A DNA stretch of 64,000 nt from Nitrospirillum amazonense (GCF_007828035.1 NZ_VITV01000010.1:62001-126000); one strand, 5' to 3'; positions 24,105 through 34,488 are shown, counted from the first letter of the stretch. A program made the numbers and translations. Notes: generated from the sequence alone by a model not told the origin.

Positions 24105-24178
24105 GTAGTGGTGTATGGATCTATGCGCGTTTATCGGGCAGTTTATCCCGAAAGGGATACGCTGACGGGGGAACGTGC

Positions 24179-26200
24179 ATGTCCATTATCGCGAAGCCGG
24201 GCCGGCGGGCGTCGGCCTTGGGGGGCTTGGCCCTTACGGCCCTGGCCGCCGGCCCCGCGCCGGCGGGGGAACTGGTCCAGCCGGCGCCCATGCCAGTGGT
24301 GGCCGGTGTGTCGCAACTGATGGCCTTCCCGCAGATCTTCACCCTGCCCAACGGCGACGGCGCGCCGCTGAAGGTGCAGGCCAACGCCTTCGTCAGCTTC
24401 GGCGACCGCAAGGGGGCGGAGGTGAAGGCGGCGGTGACCGCGCGCAAGCAAGTCATGGGCGCCGCCCTGCCGACGGGTGAACTGCTGGCCGGCCCCACCA
24501 TTCGCGTCCATCCCGGCGACACGCTGGACATCCTGTTCACCAACGGCCTGCCGTTCGACGCGGACGAGGGCGACGGCACCATGTTCAACGCCGTGCCCCA
24601 TGGCTTCGACGTGCTGAATCTGCACACCCACGGCCTGCACGTCAGCCCGCAGAAGGACGGCGACAACGTTCTGCTGGCCCTTTATCCAGCCGACACGCCG
24701 GCCGATGTCATGGCCATGTGCGTGCGGGACGCGAACGGCGACGCCAGCCTGTGCCAGAAGGGCGACTACCACTACCGCATCAAGATTCCGGAGCAGCATC
24801 CGGCCGGCACCTATTGGTACCACCCGCACAAGCACGGGGCGGTGGCCCTGCAGCTGGCCAGCGGCATGAGCGGCGCGCTGATCATCCAGGATGAGAAGAA
24901 CGGCATCGACAGCCTGCCCGCGGTGCGGGGGTCGGCGGAAAAGGTGATGCTGCTGCAGAGCATCGAATCCGCGCCCAACCTGACCAGCCCGCAACGGGTG
25001 ACGTGCAAGAGCGTCTATTCCTTCGCCCGCTGCACCTATGTCGACGGCCAGCCGGCGCCCGAGCCGGCGCAGAACGTCAACCAGAAACTGTCCGTCAACG
25101 GCCAGCTGAACCCCACCGTCACCATGACGACGAATGAGGTGCAGCTGTGGCGGGTGGTGAACACCACGGTGGGCACGGTGGTGCCCATGTGCCTGGTGCC
25201 CCAAACCGGCGTGGACGCGGCGACGGCGCCCGCCGCCTATGTCCTGGCGGCCGACGGCGTACCGGTGCAGCGTCCCCTGTCGCCGGGGGAAGAGGATTTG
25301 CCGCTGCGCCTGACGGCGCCGGTGGCCAAGCCGGACGGCAAGGGGGTGGTCAACAATGAGCTGCTGTTCCTGGCGCCCGGCCAGCGCCTGGACCTGATGG
25401 TCAAGGCCCCGGCCAAGCCCGGCCGGTACCTGCTGGTCCAGCCCGCCCCCGGCACGGTGGTGAAGCGGCAGCAATCCTCGCAGGATCCCCTGGCGCGCCA
25501 GCCCGGCATCGGCGATCTGTGCAAGCCTGGCGTTGTCCCCGACGCCCAGCTGGTGATGACGGTGAACGTGGTGGCGGCGGCATCCGGGCCCACGGCGACC
25601 GCCCTGCCTACCCAGTCCCAGCTGAACCGGCTGTACGCCCCCACCACCCTGGTGGACGCGGCCGACCGGCCGGCCTCTCCCACCCAGGGGGTGGTGTTCG
25701 GCTTCACCAGCGGCACCTACGCGGAATCGGCCGGTGGCGCCTCGGTGGTCAACGGCCGCCCCTTCAATGCCGAGGGCGGGCCGCAGCGCATCCTGACCCT
25801 GGGCCAGACGAACCTGTGGGGGGTGATGAGCGCCGCCGACACCCACATGTTCCACATCCACACCAATTCCTTCCAGGTGATGAAGCGGGGCACGGTCGAC
25901 TATGCGTTCCCCATCTGGCGCGACACGGTGCTGATCAATTGCGCCCGGGCGGTGGGGGGGACGAACTGCACCTTCCCGGGCGGGTTGACCAACGTCGACG
26001 CCAACACCGGCTTCAATTACGGCGAGGTGGTGCAGTTCCTCAGCCAGGCGCTGGACTACACCGGCGCCATCGTCATGCACTGCCACAACACCAGCCACGA
26101 GGACAACGGCATGATGGAACTGGTGGAGATGGTGGAACCGGGCAAGGCGCCCACCATCACCCCGCATGCCCATCACCACGAAGGGGCAGGGCATCACTAA
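24179..26200 (+). CDS. Periplasmic multicopper oxidase, 673 aa
   Basis: All four copper-ligand clusters are present: HTHGLH near residue 150, HPHKHG near 216, HMFHIHTN near 557 and HCHNTSHEDNGM near 637. The last gives the type 1 Cys/His/Met set and the trinuclear-site His residues. A twin-arginine-free but cleavable N-terminus (ALGGLALTALAAGPAPAGE) indicates export. An insert with several Cys (around residues 180-200, 285, 445 and 580) suggests structural disulfides. The C-terminus ends in a His-rich tail (HAHHHEGAGHH) that may bind extra copper. Copper tolerance, phenolic oxidation or metal oxidation are all possible; there are no copper genes beside it to decide. Confidence 0.88.
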   Translation: MSIIAKPGRRASALGGLALTALAAGPAPAGELVQPAPMPVVAGVSQLMAFPQIFTLPNGDGAPLKVQANAFVSFGDRKGAEVKAAVTARKQVMGAALPTGELLAGPTIRVHPGDTLDILFTNGLPFDADEGDGTMFNAVPHGFDVLNLHTHGLHVSPQKDGDNVLLALYPADTPADVMAMCVRDANGDASLCQKGDYHYRIKIPEQHPAGTYWYHPHKHGAVALQLASGMSGALIIQDEKNGIDSLPAVRGSAEKVMLLQSIESAPNLTSPQRVTCKSVYSFARCTYVDGQPAPEPAQNVNQKLSVNGQLNPTVTMTTNEVQLWRVVNTTVGTVVPMCLVPQTGVDAATAPAAYVLAADGVPVQRPLSPGEEDLPLRLTAPVAKPDGKGVVNNELLFLAPGQRLDLMVKAPAKPGRYLLVQPAPGTVVKRQQSSQDPLARQPGIGDLCKPGVVPDAQLVMTVNVVAAASGPTATALPTQSQLNRLYAPTTLVDAADRPASPTQGVVFGFTSGTYAESAGGASVVNGRPFNAEGGPQRILTLGQTNLWGVMSAADTHMFHIHTNSFQVMKRGTVDYAFPIWRDTVLINCARAVGGTNCTFPGGLTNVDANTGFNYGEVVQFLSQALDYTGAIVMHCHNTSHEDNGMMELVEMVEPGKAPTITPHAHHHEGAGHH

Positions 26201-26224
26201 GCCGAAGGAGGCCGCCGGCTTTTA
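26199..26224 (+). terminator. Possible terminator between multicopper oxidase and M1 peptidase genes
   Basis: AAGCCG (26199-26204) pairs with CGGCTT (26216-26221) around an 11-nt loop and is followed by TTTACG. It overlaps the TAA stop of the oxidase and lies in the 27-nt convergent gap. The short stem makes this a modest candidate. Confidence 0.4.
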
Positions 26225-26227
26225 CGC

Positions 26228-28300
26228 TTACTTCATCTCCCACACGTCGTTGGCCCGGTTGGTGTCGGGCAGGGCGTGGGTGGGGTCGATGGTGACGCGG
26301 GTGATGGCGGGGCCGCCGTCCAGCCGCACGGTGGTCTCGGCCCGGCCGCGCCAGGTCTCCACCGGAATGCGGAGGCTGCGCTGGCTGCCGTCGGCGTAGT
26401 CCACCTGCAGGGTGGCCGGCAGGACCAGGCGGTCCAGGGCCGCCAGGGTGACCAGGGCGCCCTTGTCTGGCCCGCCCTCGGCATAGGCGACCTTGCGCAC
26501 GGCGAAATCGACCGCCCAGTTGTTGAAGTACCAGCCGCGCCAGAACCAGGTCAGGTCCTCGCCCGCCCCGGATTCCATGGCGCGGAAGAAGTCGGACGGT
26601 GACGGATGCTTGTAGGCCCAGGCGCGGATATAGCGGCGCAGGGCGGCGTCGAACCGCTCCGGCCCCAGGATCTGCTCGCGCAGCAGCACCAGGCCCAGCG
26701 CCGGTTTGAAATAGCTGACGGGGTGGCGGTACTTCTCCGACATGCCGTCGGGGGCGTTGACGATGTTGGGGGCGTCGGCGTCGGCCAGCAGGGGCAGGAT
26801 CTCGTCTGCGGGGTTGCCGCCGCCGGGCGCATATTCCCCGTCGCGCTTGGGGGCGTATTCACCGTGGTTGAAGGCGTCCTGGGCATAGATGTCGATGAAG
26901 GTGTTGGACCCCTCATCCATCCAGGCGTCGCGCCGCTCGTTCGAGCCCACGATCATGGGGAACCATGTGTGGCCGATCTCATGCGCCGTGATCCAGTACA
27001 GGTTCTTGCCCTGGTCCTTATACCCGTCGAACACCATGCCCGGATATTCCATGCCGGCGCCGTGGCCGCCCAGGTTCACGGCGACAGGCCAGGGATAGGG
27101 GAACCACTGGCTGGAGAAATGCTCGATGGAAGCCTTCAGGTACTCCGTCGACCGGTTCCACTTGTCCGGCCCCACGCCCTCCACCGGGTAAACCGACATG
27201 GCCAGGGCGTGCTTGCCCTCCGGCAGGTTCACGCGCGCGGCGTCCCAGACGAAGGCGGCGGAGGCGGCGAACACCACGTCGCGGGTGTTCCGCATGCGGA
27301 AATGCCAGGTCATCTCGCCATTGGTGCGCGGGCGGCCTCGGGGGTCCGTCACCTCATCCGGCGTGCGGATCATGACCGTGGCGTCGCTGGCGCGGGCCTG
27401 GTCCAGGCGCTTCACTTGCGTGGGCGTCAGCACCTCCGCCCCGTTCACCAACTCGCCCGAACCCGCCACCAGCATGGTGGCCGGCACGGTGACGGTGTAG
27501 TCGAAGTCGCCGTACTCCAGATAAAACTCCGACCCCAGATAGGGCAGGGTGTCCCAGCCGCGCAGGTCGTCGTAAACCGCCATGCGCGGATACCATTGGG
27601 CGATCTCATAGATCTCGCCGTTCTGCGTCGGCGTGTGGGCGGTGCGCCCGCCCCAGGTACCGGGAATGGTGTAGGCGTAGTCGATGTGCAGCGCCAGCTT
27701 GCCGCCCTTGGCGGCCAGCGGCTTGGGCAGGTCGATCCACAGGCGGGTGTCGTCGATATGGAAAGGCAGGGCCACCGCCTTGCCGTCCCCCATATCGACC
27801 GCGACCGCCTTGATGGTCATGCCGTCGGTGTTGCCCCGGCTGGGCCGCCCGCCACCCGCCACGGCCGCGCGCGCGTCCTTGCGATAGATGTTCTGGTCCA
27901 GCTGCAGCCACAGCCGGTCCAGCGCGTCCGGGCTGTTGTTGGTGTAGCGGATGACGCCGCTGCCGCTCAGCGCGGGAGCATCAGGGTTGCTCAGGTCCAG
28001 GCGGGCGTGCAGCTCATAATCCGCCCGGTTCTGCCAATAGGCCGGGCCCGGCAGGCCGCTGCCCGACCGGTACTGGTTCACCGCCTGCGGCAGGGTCAGG
28101 GGCGCGAACGCCTCGAATGGGCGGTAGGCGGTGGTCAGCGGCGGTTCGGTGTCGGCGGGTTTTTCCAGCTGCTGGGTGATCCGGGTTGACGTCTGTTGCG
28201 TATCCACGTGCTGAGCGGTTTGGCTGCGGCCTGTTCCCGTCGTCGTCAAAGTCAACGTGGACACGATGAACATGGTACGGCGGAACCAGGACATGGCCAT
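26228..28300 (-). CDS. M1 family zinc metallopeptidase, secreted, 690 aa
   Basis: The gluzincin site HEIGHTWFP near residue 440 with a downstream Glu in WMDEGSN (about 19 residues later) matches HExxH-x18-E of the M1 family. The exopeptidase-type GHGAGMEYPGM motif upstream corresponds to the GxMEN region, here with GMEYP, as in the subset often annotated as M1 peptidases of unknown specificity. The N-terminus is a hydrophobic signal-like segment (MFIVSTLTLTTTG). It probably digests peptides in the periplasm or outside. ATGs at 28300 and 28294 are alternative starts. The C-terminal beta domain is present, so it looks complete. Confidence 0.88.
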   Translation of the reverse strand: MAMSWFRRTMFIVSTLTLTTTGTGRSQTAQHVDTQQTSTRITQQLEKPADTEPPLTTAYRPFEAFAPLTLPQAVNQYRSGSGLPGPAYWQNRADYELHARLDLSNPDAPALSGSGVIRYTNNSPDALDRLWLQLDQNIYRKDARAAVAGGGRPSRGNTDGMTIKAVAVDMGDGKAVALPFHIDDTRLWIDLPKPLAAKGGKLALHIDYAYTIPGTWGGRTAHTPTQNGEIYEIAQWYPRMAVYDDLRGWDTLPYLGSEFYLEYGDFDYTVTVPATMLVAGSGELVNGAEVLTPTQVKRLDQARASDATVMIRTPDEVTDPRGRPRTNGEMTWHFRMRNTRDVVFAASAAFVWDAARVNLPEGKHALAMSVYPVEGVGPDKWNRSTEYLKASIEHFSSQWFPYPWPVAVNLGGHGAGMEYPGMVFDGYKDQGKNLYWITAHEIGHTWFPMIVGSNERRDAWMDEGSNTFIDIYAQDAFNHGEYAPKRDGEYAPGGGNPADEILPLLADADAPNIVNAPDGMSEKYRHPVSYFKPALGLVLLREQILGPERFDAALRRYIRAWAYKHPSPSDFFRAMESGAGEDLTWFWRGWYFNNWAVDFAVRKVAYAEGGPDKGALVTLAALDRLVLPATLQVDYADGSQRSLRIPVETWRGRAETTVRLDGGPAITRVTIDPTHALPDTNRANDVWEMK

Positions 28301-28690
28301 GGAGAAAGCAACCTCTGGCTATCGTTTCAGGGTGGCGGAAGGATAGGGGGACCGCACCCCATCCCCTGCCCTGGATGATGGCGCCGGTCGTTAAGTCCCT
28401 GCCATCATGAGGGATTTGGCAGAGGAGTGGAAGCCCTGCGGCGACCGGCGAGCACCCCGCTCCCTGGTTGATGACATCAAATATTAACCAAGGAAAGTAA
28501 AGTGCATGTCTGTGGACTTTAGAATCCGGCTAGACAGTCGATAGCATTAATACTACATTCACATCCCAACAAACACCCCTGTCAGAATCATCAGATGCAC
28601 TGCTTGTTTTCAAGCGGTGCGCTGCGCTTTTACGGGGTGGCCCTTTAACCATCTTTAAAAGGGCGAATCCCTTACTTCGCGGAGTGGTTA
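28301..28690. other. AT-rich divergent intergenic region
   Basis: About 390 nt between the M1 peptidase and chemoreceptor genes. It is much more AT-rich than its flanks from 28470 to 28680. It contains a perfect odd-length palindrome TTGATGACATCAA (28468-28480), which could be an operator, and an imperfect repeat CCCTTTAA...TTAAAAGGG near 28640-28665. No coding frame is credible. Promoters for both genes must lie here but I cannot assign hexamers. Confidence 0.5.
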
Positions 28691-30175
28691 ATGTTTCGGT
28701 CTTTTCTGGCACGGCATATCCGGGACATGAAGGCAACGCTGGCCGCCCTGGGCAAATCCCAAGCCATTATCGAGTTTGCCCTGGACGGCACCATCCTCAC
28801 CGCCAACGACAACTTCCTGAAGGCCATGGGTTACGCCCTGGCCGAGGTTAAGGGACAGCATCACAGCCTGTTCGTGGCGCCAGGGTATCGGGACAGCCTG
28901 GAATACCGCCAGTTCTGGGACAGCCTGCGCCGGGGGGAATTCCGGGCCGCGCAGTTCAAGCGTTTGGGAAAGGGCGGCCGCGAAGTCTGGATCGAGGCCT
29001 CATACAATCCCATCCTCGACCGCGCCGGCCGGCCGTACAAGGTGGTGAAGTATGCCACCGACGTGACAGCGGCGAAGCGGGAACACGCCGACCTGCTGGG
29101 CCAGGTCACGGCCATCAACAAGTCGCAGGCGGTCATCGAATTCAGCCTGGACGGCACCATCCTGCGCGCCAACGACAATTTCCTGAACACCATGGGCTAC
29201 ACGGCGGCGGAGGTCGAGGGCCGGCATCACAGCGTTTTTGTGGAACCGGGCCAAAAGGACGCGCCGGAGTACCGCCAGTTTTGGGAGACCCTGCGCCGAG
29301 GTGAGTTCCAGGCGGGCCAATTCAAGCGCCTGGGCAAGGGCGGCCGCGAGGTTTGGATCGAGGCCTCGTACAACCCCATCCTCGACCCCGATGGCCGTCC
29401 GTACAAGGTGGTGAAGTATGCCACCGACATCACCCGCCAGGTGCGCATGCTGGCAAACCTGAAGCAGTTGATCGACAGCAACTTCAAGGAGATCGACACC
29501 GCCGTCGAACAGTCGGTGGGCCGGTCCGAGGGCGTGGCCGCGGCGGCGAACCAGACGGCCGGCGCGGTCCAGGGCATCGCCGCCGGCGCGGAAGAGCTGG
29601 CCGCGTCCACCCGCGAGCTGGCGGCCAACATGGCCCAGTCCCGCGCGGCGGTGGACAGTGTCGCGGCCGAGGCGGAAACCGCCGGGTCGGCGACCGAGCG
29701 CCTCAACGCCGTCGCCCAGTCCATGGAGCGGGTGGTGGACGTCATCCGCGGGATCGCCGGCCAGATCAACCTGCTGGCCTTGAACGCGACCATCGAGGCG
29801 GCGCGGGCGGGGGAGGCCGGCAAGGGCTTCGCGGTCGTCGCCACCGAGGTGAAGAATCTGGCCAACCAGGCGGCGAGCGCCACGCAGGGGATTTCGGACG
29901 AGATCACCGGCATGCAGTCCGTGGCCGGCGAGGTGGTCGGCGCCCTGGAGGGCATCCGCCGGTCCATCGATGCCGTGCGGGACCACGTCACCTCGGCCGT
30001 CGCGGCGGTGGAGCAGCAAGGTGCGGTCACGCTGGAAATGTCGCAGAACATGCAGCAGACGGCCGGCGCGGTGGACACCGTGACGGAAAACATCAACGAC
30101 ATCGGCCGCGCCATCCGGCAGGTGGAAACCATGGTGGACAAGACCCGGGAAGCGGCCCGCGTGTTGGCCCAGTAA
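28691..30175 (+). CDS. Soluble methyl-accepting chemotaxis protein with tandem duplicated PAS domains, 494 aa
   Basis: Residues ~20-141 and ~142-263 are two near-identical PAS/PAC domains, each ending with [12 protein letters not shown] and KVVKYATD. Their spacing is exactly 122 codons. The remainder is a chemoreceptor signalling domain with the hairpin tip region [19 protein letters not shown], the invariant core that contacts CheA/CheW. No membrane helix is visible, so it is a cytoplasmic receptor like Aer-type or energy sensors. The PAS family with ANDNFL and [12 protein letters not shown] often binds heme or FAD, though no ligand is proven here. It is probably an energy- or oxygen-taxis transducer. 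The gene stands alone. Confidence 0.9.
   Translation: MFRSFLARHIRDMKATLAALGKSQAIIEFALDGTILTANDNFLKAMGYALAEVKGQHHSLFVAPGYRDSLEYRQFWDSLRRGEFRAAQFKRLGKGGREVWIEASYNPILDRAGRPYKVVKYATDVTAAKREHADLLGQVTAINKSQAVIEFSLDGTILRANDNFLNTMGYTAAEVEGRHHSVFVEPGQKDAPEYRQFWETLRRGEFQAGQFKRLGKGGREVWIEASYNPILDPDGRPYKVVKYATDITRQVRMLANLKQLIDSNFKEIDTAVEQSVGRSEGVAAAANQTAGAVQGIAAGAEELAASTRELAANMAQSRAAVDSVAAEAETAGSATERLNAVAQSMERVVDVIRGIAGQINLLALNATIEAARAGEAGKGFAVVATEVKNLANQAASATQGISDEITGMQSVAGEVVGALEGIRRSIDAVRDHVTSAVAAVEQQGAVTLEMSQNMQQTAGAVDTVTENINDIGRAIRQVETMVDKTREAARVLAQ
28748..29479 (+). repeat. Intragenic tandem duplication of a PAS-coding unit (2 x 366 nt)
   Basis: The segment 28748-29113 is repeated at 29114-29479 in the same frame. 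A block around 28910-29063 matches 29276-29428 with mostly third-position changes. The conservation of protein over DNA says both copies are under purifying selection or homogenised by gene conversion. Confidence 0.8.
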
Positions 30176-30271
30176 GCGGACCATCTCACTACCGGTGATC
30201 CGGCGGCCGGTTCCTCCCCGTACAAGTCATGACCCGGCACCGCGCCGGGGGTGATTGAGGCGGAGGGGGCC

Positions 30272-31795
30272 ATGACCTACAGCGTCGTCTGGTTCAAGCG
30301 CGACCTGCGCCTGGACGATCACGCCGCCCTGCATCGGGCGGCGGGGCAGGGCCCCGTGCTGTGCCTTTACGTGATCGAACCCAGCTTCTGGCGCCAGCCC
30401 GATGCCGCCAACCAGCATTACCAGTTCATCCTCGAATGCCTGAGCGACCTTGCGGCGGAGCTTCGCCGACGGGGTGGCGTCCTGCATGTGGTGACGGGCG
30501 AAGTGGTGGAGGTGCTGGAGTGCCTGTACCGCCAGGCCCCCTTCACCGCACTCCATTCCCATGAGGAAACAGGCAACGACCTGACCTACCGGCGGGACCG
30601 GGCGGTGGCCCGGTGGTGCCGCGACCACGGCGTGCCATGGCATGAGACGCCGCAATTCGGCGTCATCCGCCGCCTGGACAGCCGCGACGCCTGGCAGGCG
30701 GCATGGGAGACCCGCATGGCCGCACCCCGCCTGCCGGTGCCGGCGATGGTCTTCTCCCCGATTCCGTGGCCGGACGCACCGCCGCCGGGTCCGGCGGATC
30801 TGGGCCTGGACGCCGCCGACCCGCCCCTGCGCCAGGCTGGCGGGCGTCGCCAGGGGTTGGCGATCCTGGACAGCTTCTTGGATGATCGCAGCGGCCGCTA
30901 TCGCGGCGGGCTTTCCTCGCCCCTTTCCGCGCCCACGGCCTGTTCCCGCCTGTCGCCCTATCTTGCCCAAGGCGCGGTCAGCCTGCGGGAGGTCGTGCAG
31001 GCGACGCGCCGCCGGCTGGCGGACCTGCCGGATGGGCCGGATCCCCGTCGCCAGGGCCTGGCCGCCTTCCTGAGCCGCCTGCACTGGCACTGCCATTTCA
31101 TCCAGAAGCTGGAAAGCGAGCCCGCCTTGGAATGGCGCAACCTGCACCCCGGCTACGATGGTCTGCGCGAAGGGGAATGGAACGAGGCCCATTTCCAGGC
31201 GCTGGTGGCTGGGCGTACCGGCTGGCCGCTGGTGGACGCCTGTGTCGCCATGCTGCGTGAGACCGGTTGGATCAACTTCCGCATGCGGGCCATGCTGGTC
31301 TCGGTCGCGGCCTATCCCCTGTGGCTGCACTGGCGCCCGGTGGGCCTGTGGCTGGCCCGCCAGTTTCTGGACTACGAACCCGGCATCCACTGGAGCCAGA
31401 TGCAGATGCAATCGGGCACCACGGGCATGAACACCACCCGTGTCTACAATCCCCTGAAGCAGGCCCGCGACCATGACCCCCAGGGCCGCTTCGTCCGCCG
31501 CTGGCTGCCCGCCCTGCGGCGGGTGCCGGACAGCTGGTTGTTCGAGCCGTGGCGCATGCCGCCGGAGGTGCAGGACCGCTGCGGCGTACGGGTGGGACGC
31601 GACGTCCCTTTGCCCATCGTGGACCTGGAAACGGCGACACGGGCGGCCAAGGCCCGCGTGCATGGCCTGCGGGCCCAGCCGGCGGTCAAGGCCGTGGTGC
31701 CGGCGCTGGTCGACCGCCATGGCTCGCGCAAGCCGGCGGCCCCGCGCTCCCGGCCCCGTCCCGTCGCACGCGGCCAGCTCAGCCTCGATCTGTGA
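30272..31795 (+). CDS. Cryptochrome/photolyase family protein, 507 aa
   Basis: The N-terminal alpha/beta domain opens with [16 protein letters not shown] (residues 5-20), the DNA photolyase antenna-binding signature. The FAD domain is recognisable from [17 protein letters not shown] and [12 protein letters not shown] to [13 protein letters not shown] and the [16 protein letters not shown] loop. It is a light-dependent DNA repair enzyme or a bacterial cryptochrome. The tail after ~460 is Arg/Pro-rich and disordered. It is co-transcribed with DUF2256 and a second photolyase-like gene. The ATG at 30272 follows the strong RBS AGGCGGAGGGGG. A cryptochrome function is as likely as CPD repair, because I cannot judge the active-site residues without alignment. 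Confidence 0.85.
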   Translation: MTYSVVWFKRDLRLDDHAALHRAAGQGPVLCLYVIEPSFWRQPDAANQHYQFILECLSDLAAELRRRGGVLHVVTGEVVEVLECLYRQAPFTALHSHEETGNDLTYRRDRAVARWCRDHGVPWHETPQFGVIRRLDSRDAWQAAWETRMAAPRLPVPAMVFSPIPWPDAPPPGPADLGLDAADPPLRQAGGRRQGLAILDSFLDDRSGRYRGGLSSPLSAPTACSRLSPYLAQGAVSLREVVQATRRRLADLPDGPDPRRQGLAAFLSRLHWHCHFIQKLESEPALEWRNLHPGYDGLREGEWNEAHFQALVAGRTGWPLVDACVAMLRETGWINFRMRAMLVSVAAYPLWLHWRPVGLWLARQFLDYEPGIHWSQMQMQSGTTGMNTTRVYNPLKQARDHDPQGRFVRRWLPALRRVPDSWLFEPWRMPPEVQDRCGVRVGRDVPLPIVDLETATRAAKARVHGLRAQPAVKAVVPALVDRHGSRKPAAPRSRPRPVARGQLSLDL

Positions 31796-31812
31796 TCCCA
31801 GGAAGCGACGCC

Positions 31813-31962
31813 ATGCGCATGCGGCGGAAATCGGACCTGCCCACCAAGATCTGCCCCCAGTGCGGGCGCCCCTTCGCCTGGCGGCGCAAATGGTCCCGGG
31901 TGTGGGAGGAGGTCAAATACTGTTCCGACCGGTGCCGGCGCGCGGCGCGGGGGCGCCCATGA
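31813..31962 (+). CDS. DUF2256 domain small zinc-ribbon-like protein, 49 aa
   Basis: A 49-residue protein with the pattern [16 protein letters not shown]...[10 protein letters not shown], giving four Cys in a C-x2-C...C-x3-C arrangement suited to zinc binding. This is the DUF2256 family, which is nearly always encoded beside photolyase or cryptochrome genes. Here it lies exactly between two such genes. Its stop overlaps the next start (ATGA). A role as cofactor or folding partner of the FeS photolyase is inferred from the conserved neighbourhood. ATG at 31819 is the alternative start. Confidence 0.9.
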   Translation: MRMRRKSDLPTKICPQCGRPFAWRRKWSRVWEEVKYCSDRCRRAARGRP

Positions 31963-33488
31963 CGGTGCTGCGCCTGATCCTTGGGGATCAGCTCAATCCC
32001 CACCACCGGTGGTTCGACCAGGTGGACGGGGCCGTGGTCTACACCCTGATGGAGGTGCGGCAGGAGACGGACTACGTCCTGCACCACGCCCAGAAGATCC
32101 TGGCCATCTTCGCCGCCATGCGCGACTTCGCCCGGCACCTGCGGGCGGCTGGTCACCGGGTGGATTACCTGGCCATCGACGATCCCGCCAACCGCCAGGC
32201 GCTGCCCGCCAACCTGGACCTGCTGCGCGACCGGCATGGCGCCACGGCGTTCGAGTACCAGGCGCCCGACGAATGGCGGCTGGACCGCCAGTTGGCGGAC
32301 TACGCCCGGCACCTGGGGCCGTCGGCCCGCATGGTGGACACCGACCATTTCCTCAGCGCCCGCGACACCGCCGCTGCGCTGTTCCAGGGGCGGCGGCGCT
32401 GGCTGATGGAGCATTTCTACCGCCACATGCGCCGCGTCCATGGGGTGCTGCTGGAACCGGATGGCGGGCCGGTGGGCGGTCAGTGGAATTTCGACCACGA
32501 CAACCGCAAGCCCTGGCCGGGCCTGCCGGCTGAGCCCGATGACAGCCGGCCGCGGCACGACCATGGCGTCCTGTGGCGGGCCATCACCGCCGCCGGGGTC
32601 GGCAGCTTCGGTGATCCCATGGCGGATCGGCTGCCCTGGCCCCTGAACCGAGCCGAGGCGCTGGCGCAGCTGGACGCCTTCCTGGCGCAAGGCCTGCGGC
32701 ACTTCGGTGACTATCAGGACGCCATGAGCATACGGGGCTGGCGCCTGTTCCATTCCCTGCTGTCCTTCGCCCTCAACACCAAGATGCTGTCGCCGGCCGA
32801 GGTGGTGGCGCGGGTGGAGGAGGAATGGCGGCGCGGGGTGGCGCCGCTGCCGGCCGTGGAGGGGTTCATCCGCCAGATCCTGGGGTGGCGCGAATATGTG
32901 CGCGGCGTCTACTGGGCCCACATGCCGGGATACGACGACCGCAACGCCCTGGGCCACGACCTGCCCCTGCCGTCCTGGTTCTGGACCGGCCAGGTGGGGA
33001 TGCGCTGCCTGGCCCACGCGGTGGGACAGTCGCTGCGCCACGCCTACGCCCACCATATCCAGCGCCTGATGGTCATCGGCAACTTCGCCCTGCTGGCCGG
33101 CCTTGATCCGGCCGCGGTGCACCGCTGGTATCTGGGCGTCTATATCGACGCCTTCGAATGGGTGGAGTTGCCCAATACCCTGGGCATGAGCCAGTTCGCC
33201 GATGGTGGGCTGATGGCCACCAAACCTTACGTCTCGGGGGCGGCCTACATTGACCGCATGGGCGACTATTGCCGGGGGTGTCGCTACGACCGCAAGGCCA
33301 GGGTGGGGCCGCGCGCCTGCCCCTTCAACGCGCTCTACTGGGACTTCCTGGATCGCCATGCGGCCGCCCTGTCCGCCAACCCCCGGCTGGCCTTGCCCTA
33401 TCGCCAGCTGGCGCGCATGGACCCCGCCGACCGCAAGGCGCTGCGCGACCAGGCGGCGGACACGCGCCGCCGCCTGGAAACGATCTGA
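31959..33488 (+). CDS. FeS-type bacterial photolyase/cryptochrome (PhrB/CryB-like), 509 aa
   Basis: The sequence matches the FeS-BCP class. It has an N-terminal [16 protein letters not shown], a central FAD region with [19 protein letters not shown] and [19 protein letters not shown], and a C-terminal cluster with [11 protein letters not shown]...ACPFN. Those three Cys plus the Cys in GMRCLAHAV can ligate the [4Fe-4S] cluster. Agrobacterium PhrB of this class repairs (6-4) photoproducts using a ribolumazine antenna. Its overlap with the DUF2256 gene and the CPD-type homologue upstream suggest a light-repair operon covering both lesion types. It ends 19 nt before the convergent SDR gene, without a clear terminator. 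Confidence 0.92.
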   Translation: MTVLRLILGDQLNPHHRWFDQVDGAVVYTLMEVRQETDYVLHHAQKILAIFAAMRDFARHLRAAGHRVDYLAIDDPANRQALPANLDLLRDRHGATAFEYQAPDEWRLDRQLADYARHLGPSARMVDTDHFLSARDTAAALFQGRRRWLMEHFYRHMRRVHGVLLEPDGGPVGGQWNFDHDNRKPWPGLPAEPDDSRPRHDHGVLWRAITAAGVGSFGDPMADRLPWPLNRAEALAQLDAFLAQGLRHFGDYQDAMSIRGWRLFHSLLSFALNTKMLSPAEVVARVEEEWRRGVAPLPAVEGFIRQILGWREYVRGVYWAHMPGYDDRNALGHDLPLPSWFWTGQVGMRCLAHAVGQSLRHAYAHHIQRLMVIGNFALLAGLDPAAVHRWYLGVYIDAFEWVELPNTLGMSQFADGGLMATKPYVSGAAYIDRMGDYCRGCRYDRKARVGPRACPFNALYWDFLDRHAAALSANPRLALPYRQLARMDPADRKALRDQAADTRRRLETI

Positions 33489-33507
33489 CCTTGGGCCCGG
33501 AAGACAC

Positions 33508-34344
33508 TTAAGCCGGGAAGTCGGTGCTGAGCGCGACCGACCGCCAGTCGGCCAGGTTGGTGGTGAACGCCTCCTGCCGGGCCTGCACCCGGTTCCAGGC
33601 GTCGGTGCCCAGCACCAGGTGCTGCGGCGGGTTGGGTGAGCGCACGGCGGCCACGATGGCGCGGGCGGCCAGCACCGGGTCCCCCGGCTGTCTGCCGTTC
33701 AGCGCCTGCAGGCGGGCCACCGCCGCCCCGGCCGTCGCGGCATAGTCCGCGATGGGGGCGCCGGTCAGCCGCAGGGAATGATCGGTCAGGAAATCGGTGC
33801 GGAAGGCGCCCGGCTCCACCAGCGTGATGCCGATGCCCAGGGGCGCCACCTCCTGCGCCAGGCTGAGCGACACGCCCTCCAGCGCGAACTTGGACGCGGC
33901 GTACAGGCCGGATCCCACGCCCGGGGCCAGCCCGGCGATGGAGGTGATGTTGACGATGTGGCCGGACCGCCGCGCCCGCATCAGCGGCAGGGCCGCCTGC
34001 ATCACCGCCAGCGCGCCGAAGAAATTGACCTCGAACATCTGGCGCGTGGCGGCGGTGTCGGCATCCTCAACCGCGCCCAGAAGGCCATAGCCGGCGTTGT
34101 TGACCACCACGTCCAGGCGGCCGTGCAGGGCGTGGGCCTTGGCCACCGTCTCCTTGACCTGGGCCGCGTCCGTGACGTCCAGCGGCAGGATGTGCAGCCG
34201 GCCGTCGGCGGGCAGGTCGCTCCGGCCGTCGCGGGTGGTGCCGATGACCACCTGGCCCTGATCCAGCAGGGTGCGCGCCAACTCCCTGCCGAAGCCGCGC
34301 GAAACGCCGGTGATGAACCAGACCTGTTGGGTGTCGTTGACCAT
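33508..34344 (-). CDS. Short-chain dehydrogenase/reductase, 278 aa
   Basis: A classical SDR: ITGVSRGFGRELA (residues ~11-23) for the cofactor, NNAGYG, the catalytic Ser in NITSIAG and the Y-x3-K pair in YAASKFA. The sequence TRDGRSDLP after strand 2 suggests NADP preference through basic residues. Substrate unknown; family members of this type act on steroids, ketones or alcohols. A LysR gene lies 144 nt upstream on the same strand and may control it. The ATG at 34344 was chosen because AGGAAGG sits 9 nt upstream; an ATG at 34353 would leave that RBS too close. Confidence 0.87.
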   Translation of the reverse strand: MVNDTQQVWFITGVSRGFGRELARTLLDQGQVVIGTTRDGRSDLPADGRLHILPLDVTDAAQVKETVAKAHALHGRLDVVVNNAGYGLLGAVEDADTAATRQMFEVNFFGALAVMQAALPLMRARRSGHIVNITSIAGLAPGVGSGLYAASKFALEGVSLSLAQEVAPLGIGITLVEPGAFRTDFLTDHSLRLTGAPIADYAATAGAAVARLQALNGRQPGDPVLAARAIVAAVRSPNPPQHLVLGTDAWNRVQARQEAFTTNLADWRSVALSTDFPA

Positions 34345-34488
34345 GATCCGCATCCTTCCTGAAGGCCGGCCCGGAAAATGGGCCCCAAAACGGGACCAGG
34401 GGCCGGGGGATGCGCTGAAGATGGGGCGTGTCCGCTCTGTGGGGTATGCGCCATAGTCGAAACGGTTAATGAAGGGGCCGGTATATAA

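Noticed and set aside
24143-26197. A 684-codon antisense frame opposite the multicopper oxidase gene
   Set aside because: It is a shadow of the sense gene, which carries every copper-binding motif; no RBS or signature is present.
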